Source: Paenibacillus sp. LHD-117 (lineage in GTDB: Bacteria; Bacillota; Bacilli; Paenibacillales; Paenibacillaceae). Taken from it: DNA of 64,000 nucleotides. Positions 33,994 through 43,012 of the stretch are shown piece after piece. The stretch's first letter is position 1, and the number at the start of each line of letters is the position of its first letter. The translations under genes were made by a program, and so were the position numbers. The notes beneath the pieces are model-generated. The model saw nothing but the letters and a program-made list of their open reading frames with translations. It was not told where the DNA came from and did not search any database. Location: contig NZ_JAVFVT010000043.1 of assembly GCF_030929555.1 (NCBI RefSeq), positions 1 through 64,000 of the forward strand, in the 5' to 3' direction.

Positions 33994-35700
33994 ATGAGAA
34001 AAACATGGAAAAATTCAAGTGCAATCTTATTGAGCATCGTACTTAGCTCTGTCATGTTCCTTTCTGCATGCAGCAAGGGCACGGAGGCGCCTGAAAATGG
34101 CAATAAGGAAAGCGGTCAGAAAGAGAACAATCAAGTGCAAGAGGATGTATTCACGGCTGTAGGTTCGTATCCGATCGTGAATAAGCAACTGACGCTAAAA
34201 ATGTTTGCCCCTCAGCTTCCTACGATCGAGAACATGGAGACCAACGCATTTACGAAGCATCTGGAAGAGAAGACCAACATAAAGATTGCCTGGGATCTCG
34301 TTCCAAACAATGCTCTTGAAGACCGCAAACAGCTGATGCTGGCCAGCGGTGATTATCCGGAAGTGATCTTGCACGGTGCCCTGACCAGAGAGGAACAGAT
34401 GAAGTACGGGAAGCAGGGCGTTTTCCTCCCTCTGAACGATTTGATCGACAAGTATGCTCCTACGATTAAAAAGGCGCTTGAAGAAATTCCTTATATGAGA
34501 TCGTCGATTACGGCTCCGGACGGAAACATCTATGCCCTGCCGCAAATCAATGAATGTTACCATTGCGACAATGCTTTAAAGTTATGGATCAACAAGGCTT
34601 GGCTCGATAAGCTTGGGCTTCAGCTGCCAACGACAACGGAAGAGTTCTACCAGGTGATGAAGGCATTTAAGGAAAAAGACCCGAATGGCAACGGGAAGCA
34701 GGATGAGATTCCGCTAACGGGCTCCGATGAAATGTGGACGGGGAACGTATCCGCTTTCTTGATGAATTCATTTATCGTGGATGATTATACCGAAAAGAAC
34801 GCCGGCACCTTCTTATCCGTGAAGGATGGCAAGGTCGACTTCACGGCGAACAAAGACGAGTGGAAGCAAGGGCTTGAATATTTGAACAAATTGTACAAGG
34901 AAGGGTTAATCGATCCGGCTGCATTTACGCAAAACGCGGACGCGATCCAGCAGCTGGCGAATCGGGAACCGGATAACGTTATGGGAGCCGTAGCAACAGC
35001 GCTCATTAGCTATGGCTATAATATGACAAACGAGCAGCCTCGCCACAAAGATTACGTGACGCTGCCTCCGCTTAAAGGGCCGAATGGCGTCCAGCAGTCG
35101 CTTAACTTCGCCGGCATCAGCAAATCGCAATTTGCAATTACGAACAAAGCGACGGAAGAGCAGCAGATCGCTGCGATCAGGCTGGCTGATTATTTGTACA
35201 CGGAAGAAGCGATTGTGCTGCAAGAGAATGGTCCTGAAGATAAGGGCTGGCGCAAGGCCAAGGACGGGGAAATGGACATCGACGGCAATCAGGCCAAATA
35301 CGCTCACATTCAACAGGAGAGTAAGCAAACGCATAACGATGGCTGGGAGCAGATCGGACCTTCCCTCCGCACGTATAAATACCGTTCCTCTTGGATGGCG
35401 ATTCAGGATCCGCTTGCAGACGGCGGTTATGGGACGCGGCTCAATACGGAATCGAAGAAATATGAGTCCTTCCATTCCAAAGAAATGTATCCAAACGGCG
35501 TATTTATCGCTCAAGAAGATGCGGAAATCGCAGCTCAGCTGAAAACGACGATCGTGGATTACACGAAGTCGAATATGGCGCAGTTTATTACGGGCTCCAA
35601 AGATATCGGCAAGGATTGGGACGCCTATGTGAAGGGCTTCGACGGCCTGCAGCTCGGTCAGTATATCGAGATTTATCAGAAAGCGTTAGGCGCCCAATAA
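33994..35700 (+). CDS. Lipoprotein sugar-binding protein, LplA type
   Basis: A 568-aa extracellular solute-binding protein. A signal peptide and lipobox (SVMFLSAC, Cys 24) are followed by a polar linker rich in E, N and G, then the large Lpl-type binding fold (AFTKHLEEKTNIKIAWDLVP, MLASGDYPEVILHG, DGNIYALPQINECYH, KDPNGNGKQDEIPLTG, a motif typical of this group). ATG 33994 follows AAGGAGGAG by 8 bases; an upstream in-frame ATG at 33949 gives a non-signal head. It supplies the permeases at 31983 and 32968. The gap of 126 bases before it may hold its own translation control. Confidence 0.92.
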   Translation: MRKTWKNSSAILLSIVLSSVMFLSACSKGTEAPENGNKESGQKENNQVQEDVFTAVGSYPIVNKQLTLKMFAPQLPTIENMETNAFTKHLEEKTNIKIAWDLVPNNALEDRKQLMLASGDYPEVILHGALTREEQMKYGKQGVFLPLNDLIDKYAPTIKKALEEIPYMRSSITAPDGNIYALPQINECYHCDNALKLWINKAWLDKLGLQLPTTTEEFYQVMKAFKEKDPNGNGKQDEIPLTGSDEMWTGNVSAFLMNSFIVDDYTEKNAGTFLSVKDGKVDFTANKDEWKQGLEYLNKLYKEGLIDPAAFTQNADAIQQLANREPDNVMGAVATALISYGYNMTNEQPRHKDYVTLPPLKGPNGVQQSLNFAGISKSQFAITNKATEEQQIAAIRLADYLYTEEAIVLQENGPEDKGWRKAKDGEMDIDGNQAKYAHIQQESKQTHNDGWEQIGPSLRTYKYRSSWMAIQDPLADGGYGTRLNTESKKYESFHSKEMYPNGVFIAQEDAEIAAQLKTTIVDYTKSNMAQFITGSKDIGKDWDAYVKGFDGLQLGQYIEIYQKALGAQ

Positions 35701-35709
35701 GGGAACGAA

Positions 35710-35750
35710 GAGGCCGCTCCACAGACAGAGAGTGTCGGTGGAGCGGCCTC
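35710..35750 (+). terminator. Terminator after the lplA-like gene
   Basis: A 13-bp perfect stem GAGGCCGCTCCAC (35710-35722) and GTGGAGCGGCCTC (35738-35750) without a clear T run. It may act as a 3' stabiliser with partial read-through into the fucosidase gene. Confidence 0.65.
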
Positions 35751-35761
35751 AATCCATGGTA

Positions 35762-35927
35762 GTTCAAAAAGTCCGCTTTCCATTACGTAGAATCTCAAGA
35801 TGCCGATTCGACGTCGAATATTGAACTCAGCCGAAACTTCCGTTGCTCACGTAGCTCTGCTACGCTCCGCTACTCAGTTTCTAGCTTCATTCAATCTTCT
35901 CGGTACTGAAAACCGGACTTTTTGAAC
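35762..35927. mobile_element. MITE-like element with 14-bp terminal inverted repeats
   Basis: A 166-bp element with perfect terminal inverted repeats GTTCAAAAAGTCCG (35762-35775) and CGGACTTTTTGAAC (35914-35927). It has no coding capacity, and inside is a further hairpin-rich part (GTAGCTCTGCTACGCTCCGCTAC). No target-site duplication is obvious. I recall similar dispersed elements in Bacillales genomes (from memory). It sits between the transporter and the fucosidase gene, followed by a 13-bp tandem repeat (ACACGCACTTTTA). Confidence 0.65.
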
Positions 35928-35965
35928 ACGCACTTTTAACACGCACTTTTAGGAGGTTTTGCGAC

Positions 35966-37378
35966 GTGAGCGATCAAACCCTTGATCATGTGCAAGAAGA
36001 GAACGAAGAACAAGAATTGCATGAAGGCGTGCATAATTTCAGCAGCGAGAAGGAATGGGTACGCCCCGATAATCCAATCACGCTGGAGCGTCTGGAATGG
36101 TTCAAAGACCAGAAGCTGGCTTTGATGATGCATTGGGGACCGTATTCGCAGCTTGGCGTCGTGGAATCCTGGGCGCTCAGCGATGAAGATGCGGATTGGT
36201 CGCGCGAAGGCATCGATTGGGAAACGGACGGGGAAACGTTCAAGCGGCAATATTTTGGCCTGAACAAGACGTTTAACCCGGTGCGCTTTCAGCCCGACGT
36301 ATGGGCAGATTTGGCCGAAGAAGGCGGGTTTAAGTATTTAATCTTTACGACGAAACATCACGACGGCTTCTGCATGTGGGATACGAAAACGACGGATTAC
36401 CGGTCTACCGGCGAGCAAACTCCGTTTCATACCCATAAATACGCCGATATATGCCGCCATGTATTCGATGCTTTCCGGGCCAAAGGACTGGCGATCGCCG
36501 CTTATTTCTCCAAAGCGGATTGGCACACGCCTTACTATTGGGCTCCGGATATGGAGCGCAGCCTTACGAATACAAGACGGGGGCCGACCTATGATCCGCG
36601 ACAGCATCCCGAGCTGTGGGAAAAGTTCGTTCGGTTTACGCATGAACAGATTACCGAATTGATGACGCAATATGGCCGGATCGACGTGTTATGGCTGGAC
36701 GCCGGCTGGGTGAAGCCGATACGCGACGGGCAGGACATACGTCTTGGCGAGATCGTGGAGAAAGCGAGAGAGCAGCAGCCGTGGCTGCTGTCGGCGGACC
36801 GCACCGTTGGAGGGCCTTACGAGAACTACGTCACCCCCGAGCAGACGATTCCGTCAACGGCCTTGAACGTGCCTTGGGAAAGCTGTATTACAATGGGCAC
36901 TTCGTTCTCTTTCCGCTATGAGGATAAATACAAATCAACGCGCCAACTCGTAAAGATTCTGTTCGAGGTCGTCGCTAAGGGCGGCAACTTGGCGTTAAAC
37001 GTTGCTCCGCAGCCTGACGGCAGGCTGCCGGAAGGCGCAATCGCACGAATGAAAGAACTAGGCGCATGGCTGAAGGTGAACGGAGAAGCTATTTATGGCA
37101 CGCGCATTTGCGCGCCGTATTATACAGGGAGCCATGCCTTCACGCAAAAAGGAGATAAGGTCTATTGCGCCTATCTATACCCTTCGGCAGATACGAAAGT
37201 TTCAGAGACCATTTCCATTCCTTATCAGGGTCCGCTGGAAACGATCGAGCTTCTTGGAATGGAAGGGGAATTGACCTGGACGCGAGAAGCAGATGGAATC
37301 TCGGTTCAACTGCCGCTCGCTGCCATTACGGCATCGGCGCCAATCGCGCATGTGTTCCGGATGACTGTCATGCGATAG
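35966..37378 (+). CDS. Alpha-L-fucosidase (GH29)
   Basis: A 470-aa GH29 enzyme. The family hallmarks are present: WFKDQKLALMMHWGPYSQ near residue 45, FTTKHHDGFCMWDTK at about 128-141 and the nucleophile D245 in IDVLWLDAGW. The end forms a small beta-sandwich. No signal peptide is seen, so it is intracellular and would hydrolyse imported fucosylated oligosaccharides. GTG 35966 follows TAGGAGG. It lies downstream of the LplA/B/C transporter and immediately before a sugar isomerase, linking the cluster to a fucose-containing glycan (inference). Confidence 0.9.
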   Translation: MSDQTLDHVQEENEEQELHEGVHNFSSEKEWVRPDNPITLERLEWFKDQKLALMMHWGPYSQLGVVESWALSDEDADWSREGIDWETDGETFKRQYFGLNKTFNPVRFQPDVWADLAEEGGFKYLIFTTKHHDGFCMWDTKTTDYRSTGEQTPFHTHKYADICRHVFDAFRAKGLAIAAYFSKADWHTPYYWAPDMERSLTNTRRGPTYDPRQHPELWEKFVRFTHEQITELMTQYGRIDVLWLDAGWVKPIRDGQDIRLGEIVEKAREQQPWLLSADRTVGGPYENYVTPEQTIPSTALNVPWESCITMGTSFSFRYEDKYKSTRQLVKILFEVVAKGGNLALNVAPQPDGRLPEGAIARMKELGAWLKVNGEAIYGTRICAPYYTGSHAFTQKGDKVYCAYLYPSADTKVSETISIPYQGPLETIELLGMEGELTWTREADGISVQLPLAAITASAPIAHVFRMTVMR

Positions 37379-37414
37379 CATGTTTCCTTCATTTAATAGT
37401 AGAGGTGAGAAGGG

Positions 37415-38290
37415 ATGAAAGTAGGATTAAGCTCTTATAGTCTGCTGAAGGCTCTAAACGCGAAAGAGATGACCATTTTGGACGTCATTCAGTGGATTGC
37501 GGAGCATGGCGGCGAGCATATGGAAATGGTTCCGTATGGTTACACCCTGGTAGACAATCCGCAGTTAGCCGACGAAGTCAGAGAGAAAGCGCGGGAAGCC
37601 GGCATAACCTTATCGAATTATTCGATGCCGGCTAATTTTGTGCAGCATACGGAGCAAGACTTCGAGGCCGAGATGTCTCGCGTCAAGCAGCATGTTGACT
37701 TGGTGAATCGACTCGGCGTGAAGCATATGCGCCATGATGTCACGGCATTTACGATACAACCCGAACAAATGACGATTAAGTGGTTTGAGGACAGCTTGCC
37801 GCTCATCGTACAAGGCAGCCGAATCATTGCCGATTATGCCGCGCAGTACGGGATTACAACGACAATCGAGAATCATGGGTTCAGCGTGCAAGCGAGCGAT
37901 CGCGTTCAGCGGGTTCTGCATGCGGTAGACCGTCCTAACTTCAAGACGACTCTAGATATAGGCAACTTTTTGTGCGTGGATGAGGACCCGGTCATCGGCG
38001 TGATGAAAAATCTTCCCTATGCATCGCTTATCCATTTCAAGGATTTTTATTTCCGTCCCTATGACGAGCATCCCGGAGGCGGCGAATGGTTTACGACCGC
38101 GAACGGAAATTACTTGCGGGGGGCCATCGTAGGTCACGGTGATTTGCCAATACGCAAAATCATTAAACTTATCAAGCAATCCGGCTATGACGGAAATATT
38201 ACGGTAGAGTTCGAAGGCATGGAAGAATGCAAGTCGGCCTCTTTAATCGGTATGGAAAATGTACGGCGTTTGTGGGATGAGGCTGGGTAA
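37415..38290 (+). CDS. Sugar phosphate isomerase/epimerase (TIM barrel)
   Basis: A 291-aa AP-endonuclease-2-type TIM barrel. Metal-site motifs are seen: VKHMRHDVTA, TTIENHGFSVQASDR, TTLDIGNFLCVDEDP, HFKDFYF, and VEFEGMEE at the end. RBS AGAGGTGAGAAGG precedes ATG 37415; the gap from the fucosidase is 36 bases, so they are likely co-transcribed. It probably acts on a sugar released from the imported glycan; the substrate is unknown. Confidence 0.85.
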   Translation: MKVGLSSYSLLKALNAKEMTILDVIQWIAEHGGEHMEMVPYGYTLVDNPQLADEVREKAREAGITLSNYSMPANFVQHTEQDFEAEMSRVKQHVDLVNRLGVKHMRHDVTAFTIQPEQMTIKWFEDSLPLIVQGSRIIADYAAQYGITTTIENHGFSVQASDRVQRVLHAVDRPNFKTTLDIGNFLCVDEDPVIGVMKNLPYASLIHFKDFYFRPYDEHPGGGEWFTTANGNYLRGAIVGHGDLPIRKIIKLIKQSGYDGNITVEFEGMEECKSASLIGMENVRRLWDEAG

Positions 38291-38317
38291 TAGCGAATAT
38301 GGTTGGAAGGATAAAGG

Positions 38318-38358
38318 AATAGACCGTTAACCCTGACCGGGGCGGTCTATTTCTTTTT
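38318..38358 (+). terminator. Terminator after the isomerase gene
   Basis: AATAGACCG (38318-38326) pairs with CGGTCTATT (38343-38351), then TTCTTTTT. It ends the glycan operon. Confidence 0.8.
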
Positions 38359-38515
38359 GTGGAAGGAAAGGATCAACACAACCATAATTCAACGCTGGTG
38401 GCGGTCTATTAATTGCACTACTAAAATAGGCATGTTATGATATTGTCAAGTTGGAAAATGATACTAATAACTTGATTGAGATAATTCAATATTAATTTTT
38501 GTAGGAGGGGTTAAC

Positions 38516-39058
38516 ATGTGCGCCAAATTAAAAACGGTCCAAGAGCTCGTCGACAATGGTTGGTCCGAGGTGGGGGTTCCTAAGCTGTTTGAGAATGATA
38601 ATGGCGATGTCATGATCCTCTCCTCTGATGATAGCGGGAACGTACAACGGGTTATAAAAGTGAATCCGGTGACTATGCATTTCACCCGCACCGTGAGGAA
38701 GGGCAATTATCAGAACAACAATGGAATAATCGCACATAGACAATATGTTTCAGCTATAAAAGAAATAACGACGCAACCGGCGTTTGTTGCCGCCACTGAT
38801 GATTACAGCGATTGGGGAATAGACGGGATATTGGCGTATATGGATGAAGAGATCGATCGAATCGAACGGGATTACGAGGGAGAAGATCGAGTGCATCTTA
38901 AGGAGATGTTAGCCTACAGCGTAGGCCATATGGTATTGAACATCGACTTCGAATCCATCCCCCCTAAAGTGCTGAATAAGAGATTATTCGGCAAATTAGG
39001 AACCACTTTCGATGAAGTCAAGGAGTTAATCAGGAGGGACATGAATTGGCAAGACTGA
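38516..39058 (+). CDS. Unrecognised 180-aa protein, paired with a P-loop kinase
   Basis: A soluble acidic protein of 180 aa. The N-terminal half is rich in polar beta-type sequence (LFENDNGDVMILSSDD), and the C-terminal half looks helical (ILAYMDEEIDRIERDYEGED, then LNKRLFGKLGTTFDEVKELI). No family was recognised. ATG 38516 follows TAGGAGGGG. Its stop lies 13 bases inside the kinase gene, so translation of the two is coupled. This size, charge and coupling would fit an antitoxin or regulator for the kinase, but nothing in the sequence proves that. Confidence 0.6.
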   Translation: MCAKLKTVQELVDNGWSEVGVPKLFENDNGDVMILSSDDSGNVQRVIKVNPVTMHFTRTVRKGNYQNNNGIIAHRQYVSAIKEITTQPAFVAATDDYSDWGIDGILAYMDEEIDRIERDYEGEDRVHLKEMLAYSVGHMVLNIDFESIPPKVLNKRLFGKLGTTFDEVKELIRRDMNWQD

Positions 39059-39825
39059 TCGTATTGTTTGGGCCTCCTGCGGTTGGGAAATCCACTTACT
39101 TGAAACTCATTAAACGAAAATATGCAAATTCTCAGCTCGTTTCTATCGACAAAGATATTCTAAATGAATATTTTTTTGCACCAAAGCTAAAAAAGCCTTC
39201 AGTCGGCAATCCAACCGATCTATTATGGAAGACGACTGAAGGCCTTGTTCATTTGCTTGCATCTGACTATAAATTGGTACTCGAGCAGCAGGTGCCCAAT
39301 GGTGATCTTGTCGTCGTTATTCAAGGAGCGACGCTCGGGGGAGTGGAGCACGATATTCAGCATTTCATTTCTCATGGATTTGAAGTCGATTTTGTTCTTC
39401 TGACTGTATCCGATTCCCGGATCATTCATCGCAGGATAAATGCCAGATCCCGAATACCGGGATTCGTGGGCGCAGACCCTCTGCCATTATCAGAACTACA
39501 TCAATCATGGATCGCTTGTAACACGGCGTTTAAAAGCATGATCGAAGTACTAACGCCTGGGGCGTCCCCGCACACACGATACAGAAATCCTCGCACGGGA
39601 TATGAACAGGTCCTTTCTACTCACTCACATCAAATAAACTACATAGTTGAACTGATCTCCTTTCAGCCTGGTATTTCTCCAGATGAAGCATGTACATATC
39701 ACGATCTTGAATTTGAGGCAAGCTTAACAAGAGATCGATTCCATCCGGGCGATATTTCTTTGCACGATAACTGTTTGTATTTGGACAAGGTAGGGGTATG
39801 CAAGGAACAGCTAGTAACTGCATGA
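39046..39825 (+). CDS. P-loop kinase/ATPase, possibly zeta-toxin-like
   Basis: A 259-aa protein with a clean Walker A at the N-terminus (GPPAVGKST, K15), LVSIDKDILNEYFF after the first strand, VVVIQGATLGGVE, and FVLLTVSDSRIIHRRINARSR with the Arg-rich lid typical of small P-loop kinases, including zeta toxins and nucleoside kinases. TTG 39046 overlaps the upstream gene by 13 bases. Its substrate is unknown. A metabolic kinase, a phosphotransferase or a toxin are all possible; the paired layout makes a toxin worth testing. Confidence 0.7.
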   Translation: MARLIVLFGPPAVGKSTYLKLIKRKYANSQLVSIDKDILNEYFFAPKLKKPSVGNPTDLLWKTTEGLVHLLASDYKLVLEQQVPNGDLVVVIQGATLGGVEHDIQHFISHGFEVDFVLLTVSDSRIIHRRINARSRIPGFVGADPLPLSELHQSWIACNTAFKSMIEVLTPGASPHTRYRNPRTGYEQVLSTHSHQINYIVELISFQPGISPDEACTYHDLEFEASLTRDRFHPGDISLHDNCLYLDKVGVCKEQLVTA

Positions 39826-39917
39826 GGGAGTTTGAATTTTACGAACACCCATTCCCTGACACCTTGTTGTCGCAGCGTTAGTATACAATTGAAAGAACAG
39901 GGACTCATCCTCCCAAT

Positions 39918-39960
39918 AAAACGTCTCTTTTCCATATTTGGAATGGGACGTTTTCTATTC
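39918..39960 (+). terminator. Terminator after the P-loop kinase gene
   Basis: AAAACGTC (39918-39925) pairs with GACGTTTT (39947-39954), with a second small stem TTCCATATTTGGAA inside, then CTATTC. Confidence 0.7.
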
Positions 39961-40012
39961 AGATGCTAGAATAGAAGTGAACATTTTCCAATCCAAACGC
40001 GAGGTGACCGTC

Positions 40013-43012
40013 ATGCCTATGGATTTGATCGATCGGTTGTACGAGAAGTTGTCCGAAGACCCGCTTAAGCCGAAGGTGCTGTTGACCGGAACGTATGCGC
40101 AGGGGCAGCAACTGTTGGAGCAACTATGCGCACGCAAGGGCGCGGTCGCTTACGCTGGGGTCGCCACCGTGCGTGGGATTGCGGCCGAGCGGTCGAAGCT
40201 GGAGCTGTTTGTGAAGGGAATCGCTTTGCTTGATGAAGGGCAGACCTTCTGGATTGTAAAGATGCTGATGGAGGAGCTGGCGGCCGAGTATCCCGAAGGC
40301 TACGTGCGTGCGGATGACTTGAAGCCCGGCATCGTGGACGGTGTCCATCGCGCGGTGGTCGAGCTTCGGCTGGCGGGGCTGACGGCGGCGGAGCTGCTAA
40401 CCGATGCGTTTACGAATCCCGGCAAGGCGGAATACGTGAAGCAGCTGCTATCGCGATACGAGACGTATCTTTCGGATAAAGACATGACGGATGTTGCGGG
40501 GCTGTTGCCTTACGTGGCAGCGGACTCGGGAGAGACGATCTATTTGGCCATGGAACCGACGGGTTGGACGCGAGCGGAACGGCAAATGATCGAGAAAATC
40601 GCGGGCGGTCGATTGTTTCGTTTGGAAGCCGAGACGCCTTTTGCCGTTAATGCGGCGTTCGCAGCCAACTCGTTCGGCATGTTCGGCGCATCCGGCTCGA
40701 TAGCGGAAGTCCGCGAGGGGCTGCGCAGACTGTTAGCGGAGCCGGATGCCAGGTTCGACCGGGCGGAGCTCCTATTGTCGGACTATGAGACGTATGCGGC
40801 GATCGTTTACGCGCAAGCCGAAGCGATGGGCCTGCCTGCGACGTTGTCTGGCGGGCTGCCGCTCGTGTATTGCCCGGCGGGGCAGGCGGCTGTCGGCCTG
40901 CTGGATTGGATCGAAGAGGGTTATCCTGTATCCAAGCTCGCGGAGCTGCTCAGGCATGGGCATTTGAGAATAGAAGACGAACGTTATACGCAAAGCTCCT
41001 GGATCCGGCTGCTTGAGAGATCCGGGGTTGGTTGGGGGAAGGAGAGGTACTTGGCGCTGCTGGAGCCGAATCGGCTGCCGGAGGAGAAGCAAGAGCAAGG
41101 CGAGGCGTTGTACGGTCATGCGAAAAGCTGGCTAGTGCCCCTACCGGACGGAGGCGATGATTGGCATCCCATCCGGCTGTTGGAATGGTTGGCAGGCGTC
41201 GAAGACAGGTACGCAGCGAGGCGTTCGCCGGAGGATCAGGCCGTCCATTCGTCGCTGCAAGAGCTGGCGGCTCGGTATGCGAGATCGCCGGCTGGGCTGA
41301 TGTCGAAGGAGCTCGCCATCCGTTACGTTCGCGGAATGCTGGACGACATCCGCATCCGCGTAGCTCCGACGCCGAAGCCGGGAGCGGTTCACGTCAGCTC
41401 GCTGGCGGACGGGGGCTGGAGCGGACGCGCCCTGACATGGATCGTCGGCATGGACGAACGGTCATGGAGCGTCTCGACGAGACAGGATCCGGTGCTGCTG
41501 GACGAGGAGCGGCTTCGGCTGTCGCCTTTTTTGGAGGCGAGGAGCAAGCGCGCTAGCTCGCAAAGGCTGGAACGCGAATCGCGGATTGGCCTCATTCGGG
41601 GCGAAGTATGGCTGAGCTGCTCGTCGTACGATTCGGGCGAACAGAAGAGCCGGAGCGCGGCTTTCGAAATGCTGCAGATGTACCGGCTTCAATCAAGTGA
41701 CGAAACGAAGGATTTTGGCGCGCTCGCGAGAGCGCTTGGCGAGCCTTATGGCGTGATGGATGTGCGGCAAGGAGCGGATATGGAGAGCCGCCGCGAACCG
41801 CTCGATGCCGTCGACGCCTGGGCAAAGCTGCTGGCGAACGGCGCCGGCGAGCGCCTTGACGGGCGTGAAGCCATTCGCCGAAGCTATCCCGCACTGGCCG
41901 AAGGTTACCGTGCGGGGCTGCTCCGGCAGGCGGACGAATTGTCGGCGTATGACGGGTGGCTGGAGTTGGATTTGGCAAGCGCTGAAGGTGCGAGCGGCAT
42001 GACTGAGGCACAAGCAGGGACAGAAGGTTCGGAAGGAAGCGGGAGCTTGCGCTCCGGGCGAGCGCATGGCGGCCAAGAAATGACGTCTAAACACGACTAC
42101 ATCAGCGTCAGCCAGCTGGAGCAATACGCGAGCTGCGGGCTTCGGTATTATTTTGGCTATGTGCTGAAGCTGCGTCCAAAGGAGTCCGCGGAGTTCGACC
42201 GTTCCCGCTGGCTGCAGGCGAACGAGAGAGGCTCCTTGCTCCACGAGACGTACAGACGGTACATGGTGGAGGCGACTGGGAACGGCTCTAAACCTGCCGC
42301 TCATGACCGCGACCGGCTCGGCCGGCTGCTGGGCGCGGTGCTGTCAGAATTCGCGGCGGCGATACCGGCGCCGAGCCCGCACGTGTTCGCGAAGGAAGCG
42401 GAGGAGATTCGGCGGGACGCGGAAATCTTTTATCAGACGGAAGCCGCGAGTCCCGATCATCCGCTTTTCTTCGAGCTGGAGCTGCAGGCGGAGAACGGGG
42501 AGCCGATGGAGGTCGTGCTGGCTGACGGACTGCGACTCAGGCTGAAAGGTTTCATCGACCGGATCGACCGCATCGGACCGCATCGTTACCGGATTATCGA
42601 CTATAAGACGGGAAGTCCGTCCAAGTATAAGCCGAACGATTATTTCAGCGGCGGCACGCAGCTGCAGCACGCGATCTACGCGGTTGCCGCGGAGCAATGG
42701 CTGCGAGAGTCCGGCTACGATGCGTTAGCCGAGGTAGCGGAGGCAGATTACAGCTTCCCGACCGTACGAGGGCGGGGCGAATTCGTAAGAAGAGAGCAGA
42801 ATCGGAGGGATGAGCTGGCCGCCGTTGTCAACGGGCTGCTTGACTCGCGCGCTAGCGGCGTCTACATCCCGACGTCGGATCCGCAGCAATGCCGCTGGTG
42901 CGACTATCAATCGGTTTGCGGAGCGCATGCGGAGAGAATGGCTGAGAAGCGGCAGCTGCCGGACAATGCTGAGTTGCTAAGAACGCTGCTGGAGGTGGAG
43001 GAGCTTGGCTAA
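40013..43012 (+). CDS. AddB-like PD-(D/E)XK nuclease subunit, Walker A missing
   Basis: A 999-aa RecB-family nuclease, partner of the next gene. ATG 40013 follows GAGGTG. The C-terminal nuclease domain begins with SVSQLEQYASCGLRYYFGY (C708), includes FIDRIDRI and the catalytic IIDYKTG (D863, K865), and ends with the iron-sulphur cysteines QCRWCDYQSVC (C960, C963, C969), so the four-cysteine cluster of AddB is complete. The N-terminal region has only a weak helicase-like fold (VGMDERSWSVSTRQDPVLLDEERL resembles AddB motif-region sequence). Unlike Bacillus AddB (about 1166 aa) no Walker A is seen where expected (VLLTGTYAQGQQLLEQL). It is shorter and probably a divergent, second AddB. Confidence 0.85.
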   Translation: MPMDLIDRLYEKLSEDPLKPKVLLTGTYAQGQQLLEQLCARKGAVAYAGVATVRGIAAERSKLELFVKGIALLDEGQTFWIVKMLMEELAAEYPEGYVRADDLKPGIVDGVHRAVVELRLAGLTAAELLTDAFTNPGKAEYVKQLLSRYETYLSDKDMTDVAGLLPYVAADSGETIYLAMEPTGWTRAERQMIEKIAGGRLFRLEAETPFAVNAAFAANSFGMFGASGSIAEVREGLRRLLAEPDARFDRAELLLSDYETYAAIVYAQAEAMGLPATLSGGLPLVYCPAGQAAVGLLDWIEEGYPVSKLAELLRHGHLRIEDERYTQSSWIRLLERSGVGWGKERYLALLEPNRLPEEKQEQGEALYGHAKSWLVPLPDGGDDWHPIRLLEWLAGVEDRYAARRSPEDQAVHSSLQELAARYARSPAGLMSKELAIRYVRGMLDDIRIRVAPTPKPGAVHVSSLADGGWSGRALTWIVGMDERSWSVSTRQDPVLLDEERLRLSPFLEARSKRASSQRLERESRIGLIRGEVWLSCSSYDSGEQKSRSAAFEMLQMYRLQSSDETKDFGALARALGEPYGVMDVRQGADMESRREPLDAVDAWAKLLANGAGERLDGREAIRRSYPALAEGYRAGLLRQADELSAYDGWLELDLASAEGASGMTEAQAGTEGSEGSGSLRSGRAHGGQEMTSKHDYISVSQLEQYASCGLRYYFGYVLKLRPKESAEFDRSRWLQANERGSLLHETYRRYMVEATGNGSKPAAHDRDRLGRLLGAVLSEFAAAIPAPSPHVFAKEAEEIRRDAEIFYQTEAASPDHPLFFELELQAENGEPMEVVLADGLRLRLKGFIDRIDRIGPHRYRIIDYKTGSPSKYKPNDYFSGGTQLQHAIYAVAAEQWLRESGYDALAEVAEADYSFPTVRGRGEFVRREQNRRDELAAVVNGLLDSRASGVYIPTSDPQQCRWCDYQSVCGAHAERMAEKRQLPDNAELLRTLLEVEELG

